The notes under the pieces: generated by a model | What the model was told of the DNA's origin: nothing | The model's database searches: none | The model's input: only the letters and a program-made list of their open reading frames with translations | Made by a program: the position numbers and the translations under genes | Part shown: positions 35,301-45,905 of the stretch, piece after piece | Numbering within the stretch: position 1 is the first letter of the stretch | How the letters are laid out: the number at the start of each line of letters is the position of its first letter | Assembly: GCA_003116995.1 (NCBI GenBank) | Contig: BDSL01000131.1 | Span: 62,001 to 126,000 of the forward strand | DNA length: 64,000 nt | From: Yamagishiella unicocca | Taxonomy: Eukaryota; Chlorophyta; Chlorophyceae; Chlamydomonadales; Volvocaceae | Reading direction: 5' to 3'

Positions 35301-36381
35301 TGCACCCGAGTACACGAGCAGGCCGGATAAACCAGGCCAGTGATCTGCGCAAGACCAAGACTGGAGGCGAGCATCCGACGCCGAGGGACTGGAGCATCAG
35401 ACGCCGCAGGGACCGTCCTCGTCCCTACATCGCTGCTGCTTCAACCAGGCTCACCTCCTCCCTCGCCGGGCCTCGTCGGAAACGTGCCGCCCCGGTCAAG
35501 TCCTCGGCGAGAACCCCATGCTCCCGTCCCGGCCTTTCCTACCCACCTGCAGGCACCCCCCCGCCCTTACCTGTTCTTGCATAGAGTACATGGGCTTCCT
35601 CGCACACCCCTTTTCCCCTGCCGTTCGACCCACATCCTTACACTCCCCCCCCCCACCCTCCCTTCGGCTTTCGTATCCCCAACCCAGTTCTCCAGCATGC
35701 ATCTCAAAACGTCTGTTCAAAAACGGTTTTTTCTTGCATCCACGGGTATTCCTCGAAACCCACCCTCCCTGTTGCCCCACCTACATGCACCCTCTCCTGC
35801 CGCTCCACCTACCATAACGGCCTCACGCGGACTGCCACCTGGATGTTGCTACGGCTCCCAGCTCCTCCAGTAGCTGCGTCCCAGCCGCTGTAGGCAGCCA
35901 CTGCACCCCCCGGCACTCCTCCAGCTGAGGACGGCCGCACGGTGGCGGATGGCGACACCGCCGGGTCGTGCACGCCAGGCCCCATGACCGGACTTGCTAA
36001 GGTCGTCGTGCTGGTGGTGATGGGAGGCCGTCCCAGGCCGCTCACGGACGTCCGCAAGGAGTCGGCACGGGGTAGCGATGGGCTGGGGTGGCTGCGGTTG
36101 CCTACGCCGTGGGGCGTCGTGGCCGGTGGTATGCCGGCAAGAGAGCTCGCACTGCCAGTGGAGGTGAGCCTCTCACGCGCGTGCGCGAGCATGCCTGCCG
36201 TCCAGGTGCCGCTGCCGGAGACATACAAGCTCGCACCCGGGGGTGTGGAGGGCGAGCTGAGGCCGGGAGAGACCGGCGGGGAGGGGAGACGGCTGTTGGC
36301 TCCACTCCTGTTGCTGGAGAGGGTCGGTATGCGGCTGAATCCTGCCGCCTGCTGTGCCCCGGGCGTTGGCTGCTGTGACAT
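26342..36381 (-). CDS. Kinesin-7-type motor protein
   Basis: Exons (minus): 36381-35813, 35155-35051, 34647-34488, 34240-34106, 33421-33380, 33054-32980, 32592-32221, 31769-31650, 31448-31113, 30788-30395, 29949-29731, 29023-28605, 28237-27251, 26443-26342 (1344 aa). A 185-residue Ser/Pro-rich head precedes the motor domain (about 188-526): NIQVAVRVRPL, P-loop GVTSSGKTHTM (263-273), NEDSSRSHT (switch I), LIDLAGSE (switch II) and TLKFAARAKLV. The P-loop spelling and the neck (NEILDERTLLRRYMKEV) match plant and algal kinesin-7 (CENP-E-like) proteins. All nucleotide-pocket motifs are intact, so it should be an active microtubule motor. The stalk has two short coiled coils (about 530-560 and 960-1010), a poly-Gln run and long disordered stretches. 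The acceptor of exon 9 (AAG) is unusual. Whether it is orthologous to the Volvox inversion kinesin InvA I cannot decide. Confidence 0.88.
26474..26545 (-). repeat. Family B repeat at the 3' end of kinesin intron 13
   Basis: On the coding strand: cgtctgtcccaaacggtttt, tccttcgg, ttttctgtgcaacccacc, ending about 30 bases before the acceptor at 26444. It supplies much of the pyrimidine-rich tract upstream of the splice site. Confidence 0.65.
29045..29652. mobile_element. Family B inverted pair filling kinesin intron 11
   Basis: Plus-strand copy 29577-29652 (ttctccagcatgcatctc, aaacggttttttcgg, cccacgg-like end, ctcgaaccc) faces an inverted copy at 29045-29115 (ggttggaaggaaaaacc, aaaaaccgtttagaacagac, gttccgagatgca). 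The two act as terminal inverted repeats of a 608-bp segment inside an intron of 707 bases (29024-29730). No transposase frame lies between them, so the element would be non-autonomous. Being a mobile element is inference from structure and copy number. Confidence 0.55.
31558..31648. repeat. 31-bp tandem repeat in kinesin intron 8
   Basis: Three units of cgcccgagccagcctaaaat plus gccccgtc, in the 201-base intron between 31650 and 31448. Confidence 0.8.
32120..32220 (+). repeat. Family B repeat abutting the donor of kinesin intron 7
   Basis: Plus strand: gttctccagcatgcatctcg, gaacgtctgtcctaaacgg, gggttttccttgcaacccac. Its right end is exactly the intron boundary: on the coding strand exon 7 ends CAG and the intron begins GTGGGTTGCAAGG, which is the element end. 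The element therefore appears to supply the 5' splice site. Confidence 0.65.
34330..34475. repeat. CACCAC-rich repeat in kinesin intron 3
   Basis: Repeated blocks of ccaccaccaccaccac separated by cctgcatcccc or cgggcatcccc. Lies between exon 3 (to 34488) and exon 4 (from 34240). Confidence 0.8.
34776..34952. repeat. 15-bp minisatellite in kinesin intron 2
   Basis: About ten units of gagtagcagcaggct or gagtagcagcatgct, flanked by pure agc runs. Interrupted CAG-type microsatellite, wholly intronic. Confidence 0.9.
35660..35768 (+). repeat. Family B repeat near the donor of kinesin intron 1
   Basis: Plus strand: cttcggctttcgtatcccc, ttctccagcatgcatctc, aaaacgtctgttcaaaaacg, gcatccacgggtattcctcg, aaaccc. 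About 85-90 percent alike to 29556-29650 by eye. Ends about 45 bases inside the intron from the exon 1 donor at 35812. Confidence 0.7.
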
Positions 36382-37670
36382 CTCCCGAAGCTAGGCGCGA
36401 AAGGCGGTGACAAACCGGCGGACGGCCATGATAGAAGCGGCAAATTTCGAGAGCACGTAAAGCTGTGGCGAAGAAGGGAATGCGCAGGGTTCAGGTTATA
36501 GGCGCAATGTGAAGGACGCAGGCGGCGTGGAGCGTGAACGGGGGGGGGACATATACGCGGAGCGCCAAAAGATTGGCTGGGTAACGGGGTGTGGTATGAG
36601 GAGATATGTAGGATAAACTTGCAACGCGTGGGCCGTGGAGGCCACTGGAGCTTATTGCGGGGCCCGTGCAGCGGATGGGTACGTGCGTGGCTAGAGGAAC
36701 AAGCGTCGTGCACAGTTGCAGGCAAACATATGACAAACTGGAGGAAGCGAAATACCCGATTTGCAATCTGACAACATCAGTACGGATTTTGGTGTGTCAC
36801 GGCCAGGAGCGGTCTAAGGACAGGTACGCTGTTAGACGGCGAGCCAGCCATGCAGACAAGACGCCTTGAAGGCGAGGCGTTAGACAGCAGCCGTACCAGC
36901 GGATGATTGAGCGTCATATGCAAACATGACATGGAACACGGGCTCGCGTAGGGCTAGGCAAGTACAGGTGTACAATCGAGAGGAATGTCATACGAGTAAC
37001 CTGTGTTTTTGGACCAGTAACGAGGCGCGCTTCTGTTCCTACAACTTGTACAATTGCCAAATACATATCTGGTGGCTTGCCTGCCTTTTTGCTAGTTGCT
37101 GGGACAGACGACGCCCAGTGCTCCCGCAGCGCAACCGCCCCTCGCGTAGCCAGCAGAGCACGATATATATTGTCCTGCCGTAAACACGTTTCTAGACCTT
37201 TTACATGTTTCAAACCGAAGTGGGCGACACTGAAGGAGGAGGTAGCAGCCGTCCACAGGTGGATGCTAGCAAAACATACTAGGGAACCAGTTGAGGAGTA
37301 AAGTACGCAGGCTACACTGTTATCGACATTACTGTGTTAGGAGGCTTGCTGGACCTGAACACGCCGTGCGCACCTGGTCGCGTCCATGTACGATTAGGAC
37401 CGCTTCAAACACGGGTATTTTCCAACTTATGCCATAACATATGGATCGCGTGTTTTTGACCATTTAAGGTAGTTTGATCTGTATACCTTGCTTTAGCTTC
37501 CTACTGGGTCTAGGTTTCCGAACGTGCGCATCCCAAACTTCGTGATCAGGAAATAGCGCGCTCGTATCGCCCAGTTTTACCTCAAATGAGAAGGCGTGGA
37601 GCATGTTCCAGACGAGGCGCTCGCTGAGCTGTTCACGACCCAGAGGCGTCGATGCATAAGTACCTGCAAG
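36382..37670. promoter_or_regulatory. Divergent promoter region between kinesin and kinase genes
   Basis: 1289 bases separate the kinesin ATG (minus, 36381) from the kinase ATG (plus, 37671), so both promoters and 5' leaders lie here. No TATA box or known binding site stands out. Open frames in it are short and unremarkable. Confidence 0.5.
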
Positions 37671-40600
37671 ATGCGCCTGTTTGGATGCTGCTTCAGTGGC
37701 AAAGATGACAATACATGTGATATACAAGGAGAAGTTCTTCCCCGCGGGCCTGCTGAAGTTCCTCACGCGACAGCGTCCGCCACGGGCCTTGTCCTTCCAA
37801 CCAGGCGGACAGCTTCTGTAAAAGCATGCTTGGGTATCGAACATTATTCGTTCATCAAAGATGTTTGCACTAACAACTACTACGAGGCCATCACGCCGAC
37901 ACACGCGTCCGTCGTGTCGGCGGGGGGGAGCGTGGCCCCGCACCAGCGGTCATCCCGCAGTGGCGGCGCGCCCATGCCATCCGCACGCGACACCAGCATG
38001 GGGGAGGAGAGCAGCGATGTACTTCTCTGTGTATCACCCTCGTTGCCGGATGCTATGCGGCGTCCCAAGTGGACGTCGGAGGACTACGTCGTGCTGGACC
38101 AAGTACACCAGGGCCATTCCTCCACGGTGTTCAAGGTATGATGCGGTTGTCATGAAGGGCTGGGTCGGCGATTGAACGCAGTACGACGCGCAAATTGTGT
38201 ACGGAATGGAATCTTCATCGTTTTACGTCCCCAGGAGGGGTGGCTTCCTGGCAAACGTCAGAATGAGATGCGTCTTGTTGCGACCCTACCATGTCGGCCC
38301 AGGGTCATATGCGGACCTGGTACCTGAACGTCGGCAGTACTGGCTGTCAAGGACGGAGTCCCTGCTTAGTGCCGCTTTCATTGACAGGGGTGGGCATCTA
38401 GCCTACACGGCCACTCCAGGGCGGGGCCTAAAGCATGACGCACTCAGTTGGTCCTGAGTGCCGGGGGTCCCCTATGGGCGGTGCACAGTTGCATTATGAC
38501 TCAGGTCCTTTGTCTTGCAGAAATATCGGGATGGGCAGAAACGAAATGGCAGGGGGTAGTGGGACCCGGGTGATTGGGTCTGGACTGGCGCAGTGGCATC
38601 TCGTCTGGACCACACGGATTCAGGAGCGGATGCAAGGAGTCGGGAAATGATATCGTCCAACTGCCGCAGTAGCCACACGGCTTTGGTATTTACAGAAGGA
38701 GGGCGCAAAGCTGTTGGTAACTTTCGGCTCAATGCGAGACTCTGGAAAGCAGCAGGAAGCTTCTTCACTGTGGCATGGCGATGCGGCGACCACGGCATCT
38801 GCATCCGCCACGACCCTAGACACGCGCGACCTGCCCTACCCTGATCTGCCCTGCCTTGCCCGACCCTGTCCTGCCCTTCCCTGATCTGCCCTACCTTGCC
38901 CGACCGACCCTGATCTGCCCTGCCCTGCCCTGTTGTGCCCTGACCGGACCTAACCTGACCCGCCCTGCCGTGCCGTTCCTGCAGGCCCAGTGTCAGGCCA
39001 GCGAAATCATCGTCGCAGTAAAGGTGTACAAGCTGTCGCAGCTGCCGGAACTACAGCGGTTGCACCTCTTTCGCGAAATCAAGCTTCACGCGATGCTCGA
39101 CCATGACAACGTCATAGGCTTCTTTGCAGCTTTTATGGTGAGGTGGGGTCGGCGGTGATGCGCGCGACTTACCATAGTAGCTCAGCGCAGCAAACTCAGG
39201 GCAGGAACTAAAGTGGACTGGAGCGCTGCCGGAGGCGGCTGGCCGTCCGAAGGAGCGTCTGGTAGCACGTGCCTGCGTGTCGGTAATCTAATTTGCGCCG
39301 CGAACCGACCCAAGCGCTAGTCAGTGGAAGCACAATATATCGCGGTGTTCTCGTTGGTTTGTCGCTTCGCGGCTCTTCGCAGCTCTTCGCAGCCCTCGAG
39401 CCCCCGCATTGGGTAGGCTCGTCAATTGGGCATGAAGTCTTGTGCAGGCTGCCAAAAGAGCACACGCCCATACATCTATCAAGCTGCCGGGGCACAATGC
39501 CTGCTTCCGACGCAGGAGGGCGACAACGTTTTCATCATTGAGGAGTTTGCGGACGGTGGCGACCTGTTGGGGCTGCTCTTCAAGTATGGCGGTAAAATAC
39601 CGGAGGTGCGTGAAGCCACTCGGGTGCATGCCGGCGCCTAGCTGCAGGGGCCAGTCCCTCACATGCAAGACTGCGGCTGGCATGCGGCTCGACTGCGGCT
39701 CGACTATCGACGAACTCATCTCCCATAGGCGCGCAGCGCCCCATCCTGTGCTCTGTGGCCATCCTCAGCCATTTCGTCCGAAATCATTTCCTCCGAAACC
39801 AAAACAGTGTTGCCTGCCCCCGTGCCCACGCTGCCTCTTCGACGCTGCGCCAGACCGCGTTCCTGAAGCTGGTCGCCGTGCCGCTGCTGTCGGCTGTGCA
39901 TCACATGCATGACAAAGGCATCCTGCACAGGTCAGTCAGATCACAAGGGTAGCGGCCACGGGAGGGGTCGGATCCCCTCGGGATAGGTCGTCAGCGAGTA
40001 CGAAGGGGCCAGACGGTAAAATACGCAAGGGAAGATTGCGGGGGCTAAGCCAGGATGATGGTCGGGCGGTAGGTCGTGGGCTCACCATGTGCAACGGGAT
40101 GCTGTCCAGTCCAGCCGCACGGCGGACATCCTCGGCCACGGCTGCCCGCGCAGGGGCCGGCTGAGTGCTTTATTTTTATTCCGCAAGTTATCGCACCGCT
40201 CCTCGAGGTCGTATGCCCGACCAGCCGGCCACCAGCCTTTTGCAGTACAGCCCAATTCAGTCTTTCAGAATCTATATACCACCCGCCTCATCCCTGTCCA
40301 CGCTACGTCCCCGCCTTAGCCTATCTGTTAACGGGTGTCCCAAACGTTTTCCTAATCGATTTCCTGGTCAGTGCCGACCCACGGGCTTTCCTCTCAAACT
40401 CCCTTGGCTTTACACCTTGTGCATACATGCGCGTGGACACATTCGCGTGCATACTGCTCGTGCGCACATGAATGTGTGCACATTTTCGTGCGCACATGAA
40501 TGTGTGCATCCTACTCGTGCGCACATCAACGTGTGCACATTTTCGTGCGCACACATACTGTTTGCACATGCGCGCGTCGTGACGCGTCTGGTTGCCGACG

Positions 40601-43600
40601 ATTTCGATTACCCGCTTTGACGGTCGCTGCCCTCATGTGCTGCCCTCGTGCACCTGCAGAGATATCAAGCCTGAAAACGTGTTGTTTACAGCGGACCGCA
40701 TGCCGAAGCTAGCGGATCTGGGGCTGGCCATTGACATGCGAGAGGAGCGGCCCAACAGCAATGCAGGAAGTAGGTACCCGCAAGCCGGAAGCGTTGGTGA
40801 CTACAACCAGGGCAGGGGACAGTTGAGGCGGGTGGCTGACGGGTGAGCGACATGGCAAGAGTGCGAGCTGGAAATACGGTATGCAACCTTCTTTCCGTGG
40901 CTGTCACCGGGGAATATTGGGATTGCGGCGCCCTTTGCACAGTAGCATTGACCAGTGCTCGATGCATCCGGAGCCGTAGGCAAAGCCCAACCTCGACGCA
41001 TCCGTACAGTACGGTTCATACGCGCTAAGCCTGAGGTTATGGACGCAGAGCGATCCGGCATATACTTATTTGGACCTTGCGTCCGCCGTATTGAGAGTTG
41101 CCACCGCCATGCGCATCCGGCGTTCAGGGTTGCCACCGTCACGTGCGTGTCACCTATCACGACACGTGCCCGGCCCCATGTCGCTGCCAGCGTTTGGGCC
41201 ATGGTCATCGGTCGCACCGATTTGCCCACTAGTTGATTTGCCCACTAGCCGCACTGAGTTGCCCACTAGTTGACCGAGGGCGAAGCCCATCGTCGCAAAC
41301 CCTCCCCCGTTTCGCCCGTCTGTATCGCGGCTCTCAACCCGCTTCTCGCCTTGGGCCTCCTGGGCTTGCATCCCCGGTCCGCTCTGCAGCCCTCGACTAC
41401 ATGGCTCCCGAGGTTCTGTCCTGCCCGCTGAAACGGACTCCTCAAGAGAACAAGGACGACCCATCCGCGCCGGGGTATGGACCAGAGGTGCGAAGGCTGT
41501 CGGGGGCAAAATAACGCCGGTTAAAGATGTGTTGACAAAGATGATGTTATGGATTCGACAACAGCCAAATAGGATCAAACATGAGCAGCTAGATGAGGCG
41601 AAGAAGAAACGTGGGTTGTTAAGGATGGGGCAGCCAGGAAAGGGATGGCCAGGAGATGACGGGGTCAGGATTGCATTGGGGGGGGCAAACCATGAGAGGG
41701 ACGGTTTAGCTGCACGTTCTGTAAGGTTTTGAAACCTTTAACAGACGAAGGGGCGTGCTTGTTTCCGGCCACCTTCTATCTGCTTTGACATTACTGGAAG
41801 ATATTCTGGCGTACTAAAAATGTCATCATGGACAAATAGCCCGCCAGAGCATTCCAAACCCGCTTTTTTCCAGGGCGTTGGTCTGTTTTGGCAGATTTTA
41901 GGACCCGGCTAGCTATGTCTGACCTAGGATGCAAGGCGTCTCAACTTGAGTCGTGCCGAGGGTAGGTTCTGCCGATTGCGTGCAGTTGCCCGAATCGTCC
42001 CGGCTTTTTAAGCATTGGAAAGTGAGACTGGATGGTCTGCCAGCCGTCAGCCGGTGGCCCCAAACCTGGAAATGGTTTCGGAGGTTGAGGAGGGGGAAGG
42101 CCTGCGAGGATGGCAATGTGCGACAGCAGTTATGCCAAAAAAGAAAACACCCCTTGCGTATCTGTGCATCTCCCGCGTACTGATGCATCTCCACTTCTTG
42201 TGTTTTAGGCGGACGCTTGGGCTCTGGGTGCTGTCACGTACGAGATGCTTGTGGGTCAGCCCCCGTTCAAGGGCTTCACCGAAGAAGACACCACCAACTT
42301 CATCCTGACAGGTGTGGGTGTGGTCCCGTCCCACCCTTGTTCGTGGTCCTCGACGGCTGGCAAGGCTGGTTTGCGTGACAAGCTGTCATCCGATTTCCGG
42401 AGTATGAACGCGTTGCGGTTGTCGGTTTGCCGTACAACCTGGTGTCCAGTGCCTTCTCACCTGTAAGGCCCGCGGAGGGGCGCCGGCATGGGTTGGCTCA
42501 TGCGACATTGCTGCTGGTGTGGTACCTTGCGCACATGCTCGAATGCCTTTTCATTGTGAACATATAATTGCTCGCTCGCCGGTCTGCACACGGGAGCATC
42601 CGCATCGTGATCGCATTTGTCTGCTGGCGCTCAGAAAATATAAGACATGCATGCACGCGCCAGTTTATCTGCACTTCCTTAATGTGGCGTCTTACAGAGC
42701 CATTCCGCCGTGTTTGTCCACGCAGGCGAGCTGCGGCTCCCCAAGCTGTTGTCCGACCCGGCGAAGGACTTCATCAACCGCGCACTGGCCCGCAACCGCA
42801 CGGAGAGACTCAAGGTGGTGGATATGTTGCAGCACCCTTGGATTGGATCAGCGGCGGTGCGTGTGCGGGAAAGGGCGAGGGATGGGCTGCGGATGGCTTG
42901 ATGCAACGCCCCGGGCAGGGGACTCCACGATGTCGGCTGTGCCGAGTTAGGGTGGGTCAGTGAGTGATGTCGGTATGTGTGCGGGTTTGTGACGAGTCGT
43001 GGTGGTGAGTCTCCGGCGGGAAAGGGCGCAGTGGCCAAGGCGAGGGTAACGCAGCCACACATGCCTTCGCCAGGTTTACGGTTACGGTTATGGTTACGGT
43101 TACGGTACGCGGCTTCCCTCTGCGGTCGTGAACGACCAATAGGCTCCAGCGGGCTCGGATGGCTGAGGGTCAGTTGTCATCTTGCCTTCACCCTTGTGCC
43201 CGGTGTTACAGTCCCTGGATGCGGCTCCGGAACCATTGGAGGTGGAGGAGCCGGACTTCCTGACCTACGTCACCAGCGGGGCCAACGTGCTTGGGCCCAA
43301 CCTGGGACCTCTACCCGACCTGCATGAAGAGGGAGACAGTGAGGTGCGTGGGTCGGCTGAAGAGCGAGGATTGCGCCCAGGGGACGACCGTGTCATGACG
43401 CCGTTATTTGACCGCACACACAGGGTGAGGTCGATGACGACGACGAGATCCTGACGGCCTCCCGGACGGGCGGCCTGACTAACCTGGACTCCTCGTACCG
43501 GAACGGCATTGGCGGTAACTCCGGTAACTCCGGCGGTTCACGCCATGGCGGCGGCGCCTTCTTCGGTGGTCCCAGCCGTATGAGTGGCGCCGTAAACCCA

Positions 43601-43759
43601 GCGCATGGTGGGCCGCCAAGCGCCTGTGGTCGGCTCCTAGCTGGCCCCGAGTCGAGCTTGAATGGGGGATGGCGCAACACGTCGCTGGCCTCGTCGCCAC
43701 CAGCAGGCAGGCTGGCGGTTGGCAGGTCCAGCAGCTTCAGCCGCCAAATCAGCCGATGA
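37671..43759 (+). CDS. Aurora-like serine/threonine protein kinase
   Basis: Exons: 37671-38135, 38985-39137, 39516-39605, 39854-39930, 40660-40769, 41390-41487, 42209-42311, 42726-42856, 43212-43343, 43424-43759 (564 aa). The start MRLFGCCFSG was chosen because vicinal cysteines near the N-terminus are typical of palmitoylated algal proteins. Kinase domain about residues 140-410: glycine loop QGHSSTVFKA (degenerate, first glycine replaced), AVKVYK (Lys168), HRDIKPEN (Asp263), ADLG (Asp281; DLG in place of DFG), activation segment AGTLDYMAPE, ADAWALG and a final HPWI. The GTLDYMAPE segment and overall spacing point to Aurora-type kinases, including the Chlamydomonas flagellar Aurora-like kinase CALK; I cannot tell orthologue from paralogue. 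The C-terminal 150 residues are Gly/Ser-rich. Substrates are unknown; flagellar length control or mitosis are family-based guesses. Confidence 0.85.
40325..40415 (+). repeat. Family B-like repeat in kinase intron 4
   Basis: tgtcccaaacgttttcctaa, cccacgggctttcct, ctcaaactccc in the same order as family B copies, but more diverged and in the middle of the intron rather than at its end. Confidence 0.4.
40440..40568. repeat. Tandem repeat of about 57 bp in kinase intron 4
   Basis: Two units of ctcgtgcgcacatgaatgtg, tgcacattttcgtgcgcaca, each made of two similar halves of about 28 bases. GTGCGCAC is palindromic, so the array can form many short hairpins. Confidence 0.8.
43073..43106. repeat. GGTTAC hexamer repeat in kinase intron 8
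   Basis: A run of ggttacggttatggttacgg type in the intron between exons 8 and 9. Short and not a canonical telomere repeat. Confidence 0.7.
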
Positions 43760-44974
43760 TGTATATCAGCGAGGGAAGCTGCACTCCCCGGCAGGCCGCC
43801 AATGTTGTCCCTCCCGAAGGGAATGGTGACGATAGTTGGCCTGCCTTACTGCGGTGGTGGGCTATTTGGGTGGTGCTGCTGTGTTGGTTAGCGGTGACGA
43901 TTTCTTTCTGGCAAGGCCCACCGCGCGCATCAAGATGGCACCGTCGTGGCCCTGTAGGAAAGTACGGCCGACCAATAGTAGCAGTGGTACGGCAGGCCAC
44001 ACCATAGCCACCATGAAAGGCTCGTTGGAGCTTCCGGCGTCGTGGTGCAGCCTGTGGTGCTGCCTGTGGTGCTGCTGGCTGCTGGCTGCTGCCGCAGGAC
44101 AGAGGTATCCGTGGGAGGGCAGCCGCACGCGTTTCATGTTGAACGGTCAGCTGCAAATGTTACATATGCGGGAAGGGGGTGATGCTGCTTGTACAAATGC
44201 CTTGGAATTGTTTCATTGCTGCGGACGCCTTGCGCCAGACGAGGCCATTGGACAAAATCGCGACGATGACGATGGCCAGCAAGCGATAGGAGGCGCATCA
44301 GTTTGCACGGCGCGGAAGCGGTTTTGTCCCCTGCGTTTGGCGCCATTACGTGGGGCAGTGTTCATGTCCGGTAGCTATTAACAGTGTTACGATGCATTTT
44401 TTAGGTGCACAAACAACCGCGGTTACGCATCATCATCGGGGTGTACGGATGCACGGGTATCATGTTGGTTCAAAGGTCTGGTCTGCGCTTGACAAGGTGG
44501 GTCGTGACGTAATTTGTTATGTGTGCTGTCACACGAGTCGTGGATATTACAAGCTATACATAGGTTGTACCCATCATATGTTCGGTTCCTCTTGGGTACC
44601 ACCAAACAGACGTATACCGTGTTGGCGTTTTGATGATCTAGATGACAAGCTGGACATGGGGGTTGGTAAGGTGACTGCCGCTAGTAAGAGGTGTTTTCGT
44701 AGGTTGGTGCTCGTTCGATCAGCTCGGACCAGACAGTAACCTTCACACGGAACACGTAAGTTGCTAAATGATATAAAATATGCATGTTATTGCACCGAAC
44801 CGGGGCAGCCAGGTATGCAGGAGGCTATGAGGGCAGCAAGGAACGATGCACAGCCCTGGAAAGGCTTCCCTCCATGCTCTTCGCGGCGCGAGTCCATAGA
44901 GTAGCCTTCTCAAGGCTCAAATCTGGGACTGACGCTGGACGGCTCGATCGGCCTGGACCTTCGCTGCATGTGCT

Positions 44975-45420
44975 CTTGCAGTGGGCCCCAGACCGTGAAG
45001 TAGGGCAACGGCGCATCACCTGGACAGAGCCGCAGGGCGAAGAATAACCCACCCGACCGAGATACCGCGTTCCAGTGGACCTCGCTCTCACCACTCAGCA
45101 TTTCAAGTGGTGAAGCCCTTGTCCGTTCATACAAAAAGGAGAGCCAAGGCGGAACCTGTGGGCTGCCTCGCAGAAACCAGGTTCCCCGAGGAGGGGCCCG
45201 AAGAACACTCAGCGGTAACAACCGTGCAAGCGGAATTAGCTTAAATGCCCCTCTTGTCAGTGACACAACAACTGTAACGAATACTTACTACCAGCTGCAG
45301 CCCAAGCAGGCCCTCAGCCAGCAGAGCGCGCCAAGAAGCCGAGCAGGATCCCCCACCTGGAACCTAAGACAATCCTCACTTAGAACGGGTAAGCGCCCAG
45401 ATCGAACGGACGAGGAGAAA
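44975..45420 (-). repeat. Diverged long family A copy
   Basis: Shares gggccccagacc, gcgcatcacctg and, further along, tagcttaaatgcccctcttg, caagcaggccctcagcc and agcagagcgcgcc with the 8497-8760 copy (tagcctaaatggcccccctg, caagcagcccctcgacc, agcagagcgcctc). The order is kept, with an inserted or diverged middle that includes the left arm of the inverted repeat. Confidence 0.5.
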
Positions 45421-45905
45421 AGGGAGCTCCCGCACGAGCACCGGCCAGCCAGGATCTAATCAGGCCTCTCACCGGTCGATGGGCCAACGCACGTCAAGCC
45501 TGTAACAACACCTGTCTCCGTGCGCCTCGGAAAGGTAAGAATGGCACAACAGCCGCGGGTGGGAGTGCGGGAAGGTCCGAGCGCCTCCCATTTCGGCTCG
45601 GCCCGAGCGCGGACCCCAGCACCTGCACCACTGTTCCTACCTGCGGCGTACGGGACCTCGCCCGCTACCGCGCAGCCCTGCCCACCCCGCCTCTGCCTGT
45701 TCCGACTGCTAGACCGCCACAAGGCGACTTTCGATGGCCGCCCTCTCAGCTCCCCCGCCACGGAAGTCTGACTGCGCCAGCATCTGCAGAGGGGGGCCTT
45801 ATACGCGGGCGAGGCAGCCCACAGCTTCCGCCTTGGTTCTCCTTTTTGTATGAATGGACAAGGGTTTTCACCACTGGAAATCTGAGTGGCGAGAGCGAGG
45901 TCCAC
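45075..45905. repeat. 97-bp inverted repeat with 637-bp spacer
   Basis: Left arm 45075-45171 begins gtggacctcgctctcaccac and ends ggctgcctcgc; right arm 45809-45905 begins gcgaggcagcccacag and ends gagagcgaggtccac. The arms are about 90 percent complementary, including ctcctttttgtatgaa in the middle. The spacer has no transposase-like frame. Could be a foldback element or two opposed copies of one repeat. Confidence 0.85.

Noticed and set aside
44350..44739. 129-aa plus-strand frame downstream of the kinase
   Set aside because: No recognisable domain, no splice or neighbour support, and it lies where the kinase 3' UTR is expected.
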